From NCBI RefSeq assembly GCF_001500045.1, contig NZ_LQIX01000001.1, positions 372,001-436,000 on the forward strand: a stretch of 64,000 nt of DNA. The letters run 5' to 3'. The DNA is from Mycobacterium sp. GA-1199. Its GTDB lineage: Bacteria > Actinomycetota > Actinomycetes > Mycobacteriales > Mycobacteriaceae. This document shows positions 19,101 to 25,701 of the stretch, piece after piece. The number at the start of each line of letters is the position of its first letter. Position 1 is the first letter of the stretch. Position numbers and translations under genes: made by a program. The notes below the pieces were generated by a model. The model did no database searches. It was not told the origin of the DNA and worked only from the letters and a program-made list of their open reading frames with translations.

Positions 19101-19600
19101 TCACTCCCGGCACCGACTGGGAGAGATTCCGCGCCAAAGCAGCTGCATACCTCAAGCAGCACCAGGACCACATGGCACTTCAGAGACTGCGCCGCAATAA
19201 GGGGCTCACCCCGGAGGACTTGGCGGCCCTTGAACAGATGCTGGTGGATAGTGGGGCGGGAGATGCCGAAGTCATCGCCCGAGCCAAGGAACAGTCACAC
19301 GGCCTTGGATTGTTCATTCGGTCTCTTGTTGGCTTGGACCGCCAGGCCGCTCTGGAGGCCTTCGCCCGCTACCTCGACGGCACTAGGTTCAACGCCAACC
19401 AGCTGCACTTCATCAACCTCATCGTCGACGAGCTGACCGCCAACGGTGTCATGGAAGCAGCCCGGCTCTACGAGTCCCCCTACCGGGACTACGCCGCCAC
19501 CGGACCCGAGTCGATGTTCGCCGAAGGCGACGTCGACAACATCGTCGACATCCTCAACACCGTGCGGGCCAACGCCTTGCCTGCCGATGAGGCAGTCTGA
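16187..19600 (+). CDS. hsdR: Type I restriction endonuclease subunit HsdR with N-terminal DUF4145 domain
   Basis: This 1137-residue motor-nuclease subunit translocates and cuts unmodified DNA. An N-terminal DUF4145-like domain (residues 1-125) and a coiled coil (about 150-205) come first. The nuclease domain with VDYVLWGADGLPLAVVEAK lies near 250-270. The SF2 helicase has Walker A MATGAGKT near 378 and DEAH near 475, with motif VI in QMIGRGTRLCP. An EcoEI-type C-terminal region completes it. It starts 13 bases after hsdS. All key motifs are intact, so the system looks functional. Confidence 0.94.
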   Translation: MSNFAFVESVGWPEVQADCARAESYALSDPRSACIYSRRAVEQVVKYLYGVLALPVPYQDDLSARINDARFKSKVGVGIATKLNLIRKLGNHAVHDQKPIPPRAALDALRELHHVMVWAAFHHSTNPQAVPLKAAFDPALAKKAAPLTRQEVAQLAKKFREQDEAHAKALAEKDELAAAKDAEIAALREQIKAAQAANQKVDDRDYSEAETRDRFIDVLLAEAGWPLTDKQDREFEVTGMPTADGKGYVDYVLWGADGLPLAVVEAKRTTKSPQLGQQQAKLYADRLEAIFGRRPVIFYTNGYQHWLWDDAGGYPPRELQGFYTRNELELLLHRRHARKSLTEAVIDSAIVERHYQHHAIRAIDEAFMAKQRQALLVMATGAGKTRTVIALAKQLMEAGWVKKVLFLADRTALVVQAANAFKAHLPDVTTVNLVTEKVSDGRVYVCTYPTMMNLINNTDSGKRVFGPGHFDLVVIDEAHRSVYQKYRAIFSWFDSLLVGLTATPKDEVDHNTYRLFHLEDGVPTDAYSLGDAVDEGFLVPAVGVSVGTKFLRQGIQYSDLSEEEKDEWDALEWGEDGPPDEVSADEINRFLFNEDTVDQVLATLMDKGQKVSEGDRLGKTIIFAKNQRHAEFIQQRFDIQYPEHAGHFARVITHGMSYAQSLIDDFSIPEKAPHIAISVDMLDTGIDVPEVVNLVFFKPVRSKTKFWQMIGRGTRLCPDLFGPGRDKQNFYVFDFCGNLEFFNQDLPGSEGSLQKSLNQRLFETRLGLIAELDTRGKPEGEEPPEGSGTETERGLRFDIARQLHTTVAGMNLENFLVRPHRQLVEHYAQWSAWTPLTSEAAETIAQNLAGLPSTHKDDEEDAKRFDLLILRRQLAQLQGDAGGAERLREQVQNIAIGLLGKTTIPSVAAHHELLDEVASDQWWVDVTLPMLEVARRRLRGLLQFLDKGRKDVIYTSFQDELTESTIVELPGITPGTDWERFRAKAAAYLKQHQDHMALQRLRRNKGLTPEDLAALEQMLVDSGAGDAEVIARAKEQSHGLGLFIRSLVGLDRQAALEAFARYLDGTRFNANQLHFINLIVDELTANGVMEAARLYESPYRDYAATGPESMFAEGDVDNIVDILNTVRANALPADEAV

Positions 19601-19652
19601 GGCCACAAACTAGCCAGCCCAGTAGGCGGCGTGCACCGGCTAATCCTTTTAT

Positions 19653-20600
19653 TCAGAACTGCGGGCAGAGGCGACCGTTTGCGATGTCAACGAGATCCTG
19701 ACATTCCTTCAAGCTGAGTTTGCCGTCGTTAAACGCTCCTTGGACCACGGCGTCTCGGGAGTGATTCGAAAGCAGGCCGCACAGTCGCCAACCCAGATTG
19801 ACCAAGTCTCTTGGAGTTCTTGCCGGGGTGATCCCGACAGTCTCCAGATCGTCGATGAATGCCTGCTCCATTGGGCAGAGGACGCTGAGATCACCGACTC
19901 CACAAGCTTGAGCACCGGGCACCTGGGCGTTTGACGACTGGGAGGGCGCTGAGCTGCCAGCACTGACCGCGTTTTCCCAATCGCAGTGTTGAGCGCTGAG
20001 AATGATGGGCCTCGTTGGCGGCGTCTGACTTACAGTCATGACGATGTGCACGTCGGCTTTGAACTTTCCTGAGCCGAATGCACCCGCATGGTTACGAAGA
20101 TCGACCACCAGTGTGCGGGTCGTGCCACTGATCGTTGCGGATTGCAACGCGTTGACGTCCGTATCACCCGACACCACCTCCGCGTTCCAGCCCCTTCCGG
20201 TGGCGGGCTGCGGTGACGTAATGACTAGGTACGGGTCCTCGTCGTGAGAACCGGTAGGTAGCACGAGAATGCTCATGCTGACGCTTCCGGGCGCGCTGCG
20301 GACGCCGTACGGACCGTTCGCCGCCTTTGGGTCGGGAGGTACGCCGCCGGGGAATTCGAGCGCTATGGCGAGTCGTTGGCCGCCCTGGTCTCGAAGCGTC
20401 ACCTGGCCGACCTGTAGTGATGGGGGTACGTCCTGCACTGTCCCGCCCGCTGGCTGGACTGTGCAGCCTAGGGTGCGCGGAAGCGCTGCCCATCTCGTCG
20501 AATCATCCGGGTCCTTACCGCCGCATGAGACGGTAAGCGCAAGTGCCCAAAGCAGGAGCGCTGATACCGCCAACCTGCGCTGCGATAGGCAACGTGTCAC
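19653..20600 (-). CDS. Exported protein, probable lipoprotein, with C-terminal DUF732 domain
   Basis: From the GTG at 20600 (GAGG eight bases upstream) the product has 315 residues. A hydrophobic signal ends in LTVSCGG; Cys is plausible for lipid attachment, although the position three before it is threonine rather than the usual leucine or valine. The middle region has a beta-rich look with no known motif. The last 70 residues (AFIDDLETVGITP to NGRLCPQ) match the mycobacterial DUF732 module with paired cysteines. Its function is unknown. The next gene upstream also carries DUF732 modules. Confidence 0.7.
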   Translation of the reverse strand: MTRCLSQRRLAVSALLLWALALTVSCGGKDPDDSTRWAALPRTLGCTVQPAGGTVQDVPPSLQVGQVTLRDQGGQRLAIALEFPGGVPPDPKAANGPYGVRSAPGSVSMSILVLPTGSHDEDPYLVITSPQPATGRGWNAEVVSGDTDVNALQSATISGTTRTLVVDLRNHAGAFGSGKFKADVHIVMTVSQTPPTRPIILSAQHCDWENAVSAGSSAPSQSSNAQVPGAQACGVGDLSVLCPMEQAFIDDLETVGITPARTPRDLVNLGWRLCGLLSNHSRDAVVQGAFNDGKLSLKECQDLVDIANGRLCPQF

Positions 20601-20671
20601 CGATGACACCTCACGGTATGTAACCAAGCATCTGATGCCTCCGAGAACGTCGGTGCAGCATTCCGACAGCG

Positions 20672-21256
20672 CTACGGCATCCGCTCGGGGCAGTATGCGA
20701 CCACTGCTGCGCCCATGGCGGTGCCCACCGTGTTGATGCTGTAGCGGGGGTAGCGCTGTTGTAGTGCCTGCAGTGTGCGGTAGTGACCGACGCCCGCGAT
20801 CGGTGCTTTGCACGCGACGCTGGCGATGTCAGCGGCAGCGTCGTGGTCCATAGTGATGCCCCACTCTTGCTTCAGGATCTCGACGAACGTGTCGTTCCGG
20901 TCGTTGTCAGCTGAAGAGGTCGAACCTGCCCCAGCGGCGGCATACTTCGGGCAGTACACGCGAATTGCGTTGTTGATCAACGCTGAGGCATCGCGTGACG
21001 AGTACCCCTGTTTCATGAGCGTTGTGCTCATCTCTCGCACCGATACACCGTGCGCAAGGCCCTCATTGCAGACCATATGGGCTTGTTGCGTCAGCAGCGC
21101 AGGGTTGGTGATCGTCCACCCGATCGACTCCAACGCTGAAAGGAACCGGTCGTCTTGGGACGAGTCAGCCCAGGCGGGCTGAGCGGTGGCTACCCCGCCG
21201 AGCGATAACGCTGCCCCGACAACGAAAGCCGTAGCAACTAGTGTTGGTCTCCCCAC
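20672..21256 (-). CDS. Secreted protein with two tandem DUF732 domains
   Basis: A cleavable signal peptide (LVATAFVVGAALSLGGVATA, then AWA before DSSQDD) is followed by two DUF732-type repeats. The first contains FLSALESIGWTITNP and ends in VYCPKY; the second contains FVEILKQEWGITMDHD and ends in AYCPE. Cysteines recur at equivalent places in both. The GTG at 21256 is chosen; a TTG at 21304 would add 16 residues. DUF732 proteins are abundant exported mycobacterial proteins of unknown role. The pairing with the neighbouring DUF732 lipoprotein suggests joint function, unproven. Confidence 0.7.
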   Translation of the reverse strand: MGRPTLVATAFVVGAALSLGGVATAQPAWADSSQDDRFLSALESIGWTITNPALLTQQAHMVCNEGLAHGVSVREMSTTLMKQGYSSRDASALINNAIRVYCPKYAAAGAGSTSSADNDRNDTFVEILKQEWGITMDHDAAADIASVACKAPIAGVGHYRTLQALQQRYPRYSINTVGTAMGAAVVAYCPERMP

Positions 21257-21330
21257 CGGGCAAGTTTGACAGCCAAGAGGGTCGCCTCGGCGCGCAATAG
21301 GCAAACCCAGCGTCGATTCATACCGAACGG

Positions 21331-21567
21331 CTACTTGTAGAGATCGCCCACCGCAGCACGCCCGGCAGCCTCAACCTGCGCGCGGCGCTTCGTCTCTCGG
21401 AGGTGTGCGTACTTGCGATGGATCTTGTCCATGGTCGGCGCTCGGTCGGCGGCTGCATTCAGCCGACGATGGCGCTCGATGTCGACCGGGTCCAAGGAGG
21501 CCGGGTAGAAGCCAAGTTCGGCGGCCAGCTCGGCGCGCAGTTGCCGCTCGGCGTCGCTGGAGGCCAC
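21331..21567 (-). CDS. Small hypothetical protein (78 residues)
   Basis: The GTG at 21567 opens a 78-codon frame with charged, helical composition (ERQLRAELAAELGFYP, then MDKIHRKYAHLRETKRRAQ). No domain was recognised. It lies on the same strand as its neighbours with normal spacing. Mycobacterial small proteins of this composition exist, but real coding status is only moderately supported. Confidence 0.45.
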   Translation of the reverse strand: MASSDAERQLRAELAAELGFYPASLDPVDIERHRRLNAAADRAPTMDKIHRKYAHLRETKRRAQVEAAGRAAVGDLYK

Positions 21568-21687
21568 GTGACCATCGTCCCTCAGACGTCATAGGGCGAA
21601 GTCTCATCGCGATCTCGGACGTTTATCGGGGGCTAGTACCGCGTCAGCCCATTCGTCGGCTGGAGCCGCGCGGCTGAGAATCTGCTC

Positions 21688-21912
21688 TCAGCCCTTCGGG
21701 GGGTGCGGATCGTTCCCGTAGGAATTCTTCTCGCCGATCGTGCCGTCCTGATTACGGATCGTGTGCTCCACCCCGCGAGCCTTCGCCATCTGACGACCGA
21801 TGGCTGCCTGCTCCGCCTTTGTGCCCCCGGCGTGTGCCGCCCTACTGCTGCCCTCGACCTTCGACTTCCAGACGCCGCCTTCGTTGTACGTCGAGATGTC
21901 ACCCTTGGCCAC
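21688..21912 (-). CDS. DUF2188-domain small protein
   Basis: The 74-residue product (MAKGDISTYNEGGVWKSKVEG, then IGEKNSYGNDPHPPKG) matches the DUF2188 family, which reads and re-reads a short beta-rich repeat and has no known function. The start is a GTG at 21912 with GGAGG seven bases upstream. A GTTA-N16-GGGAAG element at 21950-21975 on the same strand resembles the stress-sigma promoters found at 55-61 kb. It is the only island gene with a close match to a common host stress-type small protein. Confidence 0.72.
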   Translation of the reverse strand: MAKGDISTYNEGGVWKSKVEGSSRAAHAGGTKAEQAAIGRQMAKARGVEHTIRNQDGTIGEKNSYGNDPHPPKG

Positions 21913-22446
21913 GATGCCTCCTCGTCGCGATGATGTCTGTCTTCACCGTCTTCCCGATCGGAGCGCACGTGTAACCAAGTAATGGAGCGACAGCCGCCTA
22001 GCCTCGAGACTGCGTGCATGCCGAAATACCCTTACTTCGATTCACAGTAATGCGAGCGACCATTGGCCGAACTCAGGGACTTCCGGCTCAAAGATTGTCA
22101 CTGTCCTACAGGCTGAGGTCCGCTCAAGGTCGCCACATTCACGCTGATGGGCACCCTCAGGAAGGGTCTCACCTGGCGGGCCAAATCACACCGTGCAGAC
22201 ACGGTTTCGGTGCGAGAGCATCGGAGATCTTCTCCGCAACCTGGACTCGCTCCTGGGAACGTAGCCCGGAAGCAGCCACTGCTGGCGGTGTTCGGCCTGG
22301 TGCGTAACTGCGACTGGGCAGAGACTAGTAGCTGTTGATCTAACTACTGCGTGTACGTCCCCTGCTGTTCCTTCTTGGTCCTGCTCTTGATATAACCCCT
22401 GGTCAAAGCCTTGTTCCTGTGTATAAGGCCTGGTCAGGCCCTGCAA
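21913..22446. other. Gene-poor region of the island, possible control or origin region
   Basis: Roughly 530 bases hold no convincing gene. A SigF-like element lies at 21950-21975. The right part (22380-22440) contains repeated CCTGGTC words and a 14-base palindrome, GGCCTGGTCAGGCC, at 22427-22440, directly after the winged-helix gene. An 86-codon frame that ends here has repetitive composition and no ribosome site. A replication origin or regulator-binding region is possible but unproven. Confidence 0.4.
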
Positions 22447-23346
22447 TCACCCGTATGGATGTCCCTGTGGGACATAGGACACCCTGGGAAGTACTCCTAT
22501 GTCCCACTCGATAGGGGACCTAAGTAATCTGGGTTGAGGCGCAAGGCCATGGCCCCAAACGCACACACCGCGCTCGCGCGTCCGCACCACCTCCTCGGAG
22601 TCACGGTCGGCGACAAAGCGCTTCCATATGTCGGCGACGACGCTGGGGGTACCGCGTCCCCCGTAACGCAGGTTGCAAGGGTCCCCGAGGGAGTAGATCG
22701 CCGCCTTGCGGTTGCCAGGCTTCTTGGACCAGATACCTCGGGAGAACCTCACGAGGAAGCCCTTCTCAACGAGGCTCTGGAGGGTGCGACTGACGGTGGT
22801 TTTCGGGATGTTCGCGTATGCACCGACTTCCCGCAGTGGGCAGGTCACCCTAGCCATCCTGCGCTTCTCGACGAAGGCAATCACGTAGGCCATCACCGCT
22901 GCCTCAGCAACTGACAGGTTATCCCTGCCCTCGGCGAGCCGGTCCTCCCAGGCCCATGCCGTACCGATGGCGTTGTTGACTAGGTCCTCTGGCGTGGTCA
23001 GGCCTTCGCCCGCCAGCCGGTTGACCTTCGCCTGCTTCCACGCCTTCTCCAATTCCTGGCGACCGGAGTTGCCGTGCTTGGAGTAAGCCTGGATCTGCTC
23101 CCAGAGGCGGTGGTTGGTGTGGCGCTTCTGACCGGCTCGGTTCTTGCGCTGGGGGCGCGACATGAACTCGGTGAGGTATTCGGCCTCAGTCCAGCCCCGT
23201 GCCTGCATGCACATCGCGATGGCCACTGCCCTGCCCCAGATCTTCTGGGCTGACGTGTACTGCGGCATGCCAAAGATCAGCGTGTCGATTGCCCACGTGG
23301 GCAGGGCACGGTTTGGGATGTGTTGTTCTGGAAAGTCCTTGATCAC
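22447..23346 (-). CDS. Winged-helix DNA-binding protein, possible replication or copy-control protein
   Basis: The 299-residue protein has a helical N-terminal half (TSAQKIWGRAVAIAMCMQ, then WTEAEYLTEFMS) and a winged helix-turn-helix near residues 180-225 (VGAYANIPKTTVSRTLQSL, then EKGFLVRFSRGIW). The GTG at 23346 overlaps the upstream gene's stop (GTGA) and so defines the start. The last codons contain a 13-base inverted repeat. It is the last gene of the four-gene operon. A plasmid-type initiator or a transcription factor are both plausible; no specific family was recognised. Confidence 0.65.
   Translation of the reverse strand: MIKDFPEQHIPNRALPTWAIDTLIFGMPQYTSAQKIWGRAVAIAMCMQARGWTEAEYLTEFMSRPQRKNRAGQKRHTNHRLWEQIQAYSKHGNSGRQELEKAWKQAKVNRLAGEGLTTPEDLVNNAIGTAWAWEDRLAEGRDNLSVAEAAVMAYVIAFVEKRRMARVTCPLREVGAYANIPKTTVSRTLQSLVEKGFLVRFSRGIWSKKPGNRKAAIYSLGDPCNLRYGGRGTPSVVADIWKRFVADRDSEEVVRTRERGVCVWGHGLAPQPRLLRSPIEWDIGVLPRVSYVPQGHPYG
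22467..22507. repeat. Perfect 13-bp inverted repeat at the end of the winged-helix gene
   Basis: GTGGGACATAGGA (22467-22479) and TCCTATGTCCCAC (22495-22507) flank a 15-base spacer, inside the last codons of the winged-helix gene. No T-run follows on either side, so a simple intrinsic terminator is unlikely. It could be an operator, an origin hairpin or an mRNA structure. Confidence 0.6.
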
Positions 23347-23621
23347 GGTGAGCCACCGCCGCGCTTCCCGAAGGGGCCTGGCGGACGCTGACGCACGGAA
23401 AGCTTCGACGAACCAACTTCGTAAGGGTGGAGGGCCTGGCCCTCCCTCAAGGTCCCGTTGGTTTTCCCCGCCGCCTTCCCACGCACCCAGGTGTTGTCTT
23501 CTGGGGCCTTGCCGTGCCGACCGCCGCACTTAGCCGTCGTGGCGTGGCAGATCGAACAGAGTTCAGGCTCGTCGCCCGTGTAGGCACAGTGGCGGTGCCG
23601 GGGGCACGTGTGCGCGCTCAT
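23343..23621 (-). CDS. Small cysteine- and histidine-rich protein (92 residues)
   Basis: The N-terminal half carries CPRHRHCAYTG and ELCSICHATTAKCGGRHG, a pattern of cysteines and histidines that looks like a zinc-binding fold, possibly of HNH or zinc-ribbon type but without a complete catalytic signature. The C-terminal half is basic and low in complexity. Its ATG overlaps the preceding stop and its stop overlaps the next start, both by four bases, so it is an integral member of the operon. Function unknown. Confidence 0.6.
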   Translation of the reverse strand: MSAHTCPRHRHCAYTGDEPELCSICHATTAKCGGRHGKAPEDNTWVRGKAAGKTNGTLREGQALHPYEVGSSKLSVRQRPPGPFGKRGGGSP

Positions 23622-23770
23622 GCGGCGTCGCCCGCTGAGGTCGGCGGGTCCTGATGACGACGAACGAGGGAAATGAGCAGTGCCGCCTGCTCGGTAGTCA
23701 GCGGGGGCGCAGCGTCGGCCAGCTCCTTGGCGCGTGCGCGGATAGCGGCCACGATCTCGGCGTCCATCAT
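23618..23770 (-). CDS. 50-residue small protein in the overlapping operon
   Basis: Reading from the ATG at 23770 gives MMDAEIVAAIRARAKELAD, then a PPLTTEQAALLISLVRRHQ helix and a stop at 23618. It overlaps the upstream gene by ATGA and the downstream gene by ATGA. The pattern PPLTxEQ followed by a short helix is common in small proteins of actinobacterial phages and plasmids. Its coding status rests on the exact double overlap and on composition. Confidence 0.6.
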   Translation of the reverse strand: MMDAEIVAAIRARAKELADAAPPLTTEQAALLISLVRRHQDPPTSAGDAA

Positions 23771-23985
23771 GCGAGCACCTGCTTCTCGCGGCTGGTCAGC
23801 ACCTCATCGATCCGAGCGCGAAGCTCGGGCGTGAGCGTGGGGCCGTCCCCAAGGATTTCCGAGATCTTCTCGACGACGAAGGCTTCGCGCATCAAGCGCC
23901 GCGCTTCCACCAGGACAGGATCGTCGGGAGGCAGCGTCTGGCAGAGAAGGGCTACACGGGCACGTGCACGGGTAAAGGCGGACAC
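23767..23985 (-). CDS. Small helical protein (72 residues), first gene of the control operon
   Basis: The GTG at 23985 has AGAGG seven bases upstream. The product is helical and charged (TRARARVALLCQTLP, then LVEARRLMREAFVVEKISEIL). No domain was recognised. Its stop overlaps the next start (ATGA). A recombination directionality factor for the nearby integrase is one possibility for a small gene here, but nothing in the sequence proves it. Confidence 0.55.
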   Translation of the reverse strand: MSAFTRARARVALLCQTLPPDDPVLVEARRLMREAFVVEKISEILGDGPTLTPELRARIDEVLTSREKQVLA

Positions 23986-24085
23986 ACAACGACCTCTCGG
24001 TCAACGCCATGAGTTGGCTGTGTCTGTGTGTCGCCGCGAGCGCGGTTTCCCGTCGCAGAAAACGAGAGTGAGTGATTATTCAGCG

Positions 24086-24150
24086 CTGCCATGGCAGTTA
24101 AACAGCGCCTTGCTCTACATAGAGTAAGGCCCCGAACTACGGCCCGTCAA
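24086..24150 (-). promoter_or_regulatory. Candidate promoter with overlapping palindromes for the four-gene operon
   Basis: On the minus strand TTGACG (24150-24145) and TACTCT (24126-24121) are separated by 18 bases, a reasonable housekeeping-type promoter. The palindrome CTCTACATAGAG (24113-24124) overlaps the -10, and a second, CTGCCATGGCAG (24086-24097), lies in the leader. This arrangement suggests repression by a dimeric regulator, perhaps the operon's own winged-helix protein. Confidence 0.45.
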
Positions 24151-24232
24151 ATCGCTCAGAAGCGTAAAGCCTTCGCCCAGAATGATTTTCATTCCTCTTT
24201 GTGATGACTATAGGTATGCGCCATGGTCGGTT

Positions 24233-25690
24233 CTAAGGGCTGACCTGGGGAGTCTTGAACCTGATGTCAAGGTCACGTGGATCGAATCGCCGCGTGTTGC
24301 CATGGACGGCCTTGTTGATCGTGATGTCCAGGAGCGAGGCAACGACGGCGCGGCGGTCTTTCACCGAGAACTGCTTCCACTGCTCGCGGGCGTCTGGTCC
24401 GGCCAACTTCGCCACCAAAGGTGATGTACCCGTCGCCCGCACTTTGGCTTCTGCTGCGTCGATCTGGGGCTGGAGCGTCGCTTCGAGGGCGGCTAGCGAT
24501 GCCGCTGAAAGGTTGCCTTCAGCGGCTTCATTGAGGAAGGACGCCAGGCGCTTGCGCAGCGTGTCGGCCTCCTCCACGGCCTTGACCGCAGCGTCATCCC
24601 CGGCGTCTGCAAACAACTTCCTTGCGTCGGGTCGTCCGAGCCGTTCCAGGATCGTCTCCTCGACAAGAAGATCTACTGCATCTGCCCGCCTACCAACACA
24701 GGTGCGCTTCTGGCAGAGGTACCGCCCGGCGCGGGAGCGATGGCTAGGCGGGTTGGAGTAGCGCATGCCCGAGCCGCAAACGCCGCATCTGGCAATGCCG
24801 GTGAGCAGGTGGCGAGGCTCGTGTCCTCGGTGACTCGTAGCCCTGCGAACAGGATCGGAGAAGAGCGCCAGCAGACGTTCATGTTGGGCATGCGTGATGT
24901 ACGGCTCCCACCTGCCCCTTACCCGGTTGCCGTCGGTGTCGACCAACGGCTTCCCCTGATGGGTCCTCCAGCCCGCGTACGTAGGCGAAGAGATAGTCAC
25001 CCGCAGCGCCTGAGGCTTCCACTCCTGCCGGGCATTACGTTGCAGCTGCGGAGGTCTCAGGCCACGCGCGGTGAAGTCGCGGGTGATGGCCCACAAGGAC
25101 TCGCCCGCCAGGACGCGGTCGAAGACCTCGCGCACCAGCGGCTCGGCTTCGGTATCGATGACCCAACCGTCGGTTGCGCCGGTGTTGGGGTTGATGGCCC
25201 GTTTGTAGCCCCACGCGGGACGGCCTCCTGGGCGACCGGCGAGTGCGGCGGCACGCTTGCCTCGCAGAACACGGTCACGGATCTGCTCTGCTTCACGCTC
25301 GGCAAGCAGCGCATCTAGACCGGTGGAGAAACGAGCGTCCCCCTGTCTGAGGTCATGCGTACGGCCCGAATACGACCACAAAACCCCGCGCTCGGCACAG
25401 ATTTCGCGCAGCTCAACATAGGCGGCGAGGTCACGCTGCGCCCGAGACGCCTCCCATGTCACGAGAACGTCTCCAGGCATGAGCACGTTCAACAGCCTCT
25501 TGTATTGAGGCCGGTGCTTGGCACTGTGTCGGGACGCGCCAAGGTCATTGTCGACCAGAACCTCGGCGACTTCCCAGCCGTTGCGTTCACAGATGGCGCG
25601 GCACTCAGACTCTTGCGATTGAACAGACCGCCCGTTGCTCTCCGGGTCGCTGGAAACCCGCGTGTAGATGATGGCGCGCACGGTGCTCAT
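24233..25690 (-). CDS. Large serine integrase
   Basis: The product (485 residues from the ATG at 25690; a GTG at 25699 is an alternative) has the serine-recombinase catalytic domain (VRAIIYTRVSSD, nucleophile Ser13), a recombinase domain (GRPAWGYKRAINP, then WAITRDFTARGLRPP), a zinc ribbon (CGVCGSGM followed by YLCQKRTC) and a coiled coil (about 365-430). This is the layout of the phiC31/Bxb1 class, which integrates DNA at short attB/attP cores. Its start lies 24 bases inside the right junction, the usual int-next-to-attP placement. Confidence 0.95.
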   Translation of the reverse strand: MSTVRAIIYTRVSSDPESNGRSVQSQESECRAICERNGWEVAEVLVDNDLGASRHSAKHRPQYKRLLNVLMPGDVLVTWEASRAQRDLAAYVELREICAERGVLWSYSGRTHDLRQGDARFSTGLDALLAEREAEQIRDRVLRGKRAAALAGRPGGRPAWGYKRAINPNTGATDGWVIDTEAEPLVREVFDRVLAGESLWAITRDFTARGLRPPQLQRNARQEWKPQALRVTISSPTYAGWRTHQGKPLVDTDGNRVRGRWEPYITHAQHERLLALFSDPVRRATSHRGHEPRHLLTGIARCGVCGSGMRYSNPPSHRSRAGRYLCQKRTCVGRRADAVDLLVEETILERLGRPDARKLFADAGDDAAVKAVEEADTLRKRLASFLNEAAEGNLSAASLAALEATLQPQIDAAEAKVRATGTSPLVAKLAGPDAREQWKQFSVKDRRAVVASLLDITINKAVHGNTRRFDPRDLDIRFKTPQVSP

Positions 25691-25701
25691 TATATGCACC
25701 G

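Noticed and set aside
22186..22446. An 86-codon minus-strand frame after the winged-helix gene
   Set aside because: It begins with a TTG without ribosome site, has repetitive glutamine-rich composition from the DNA repeats, and matches no family.
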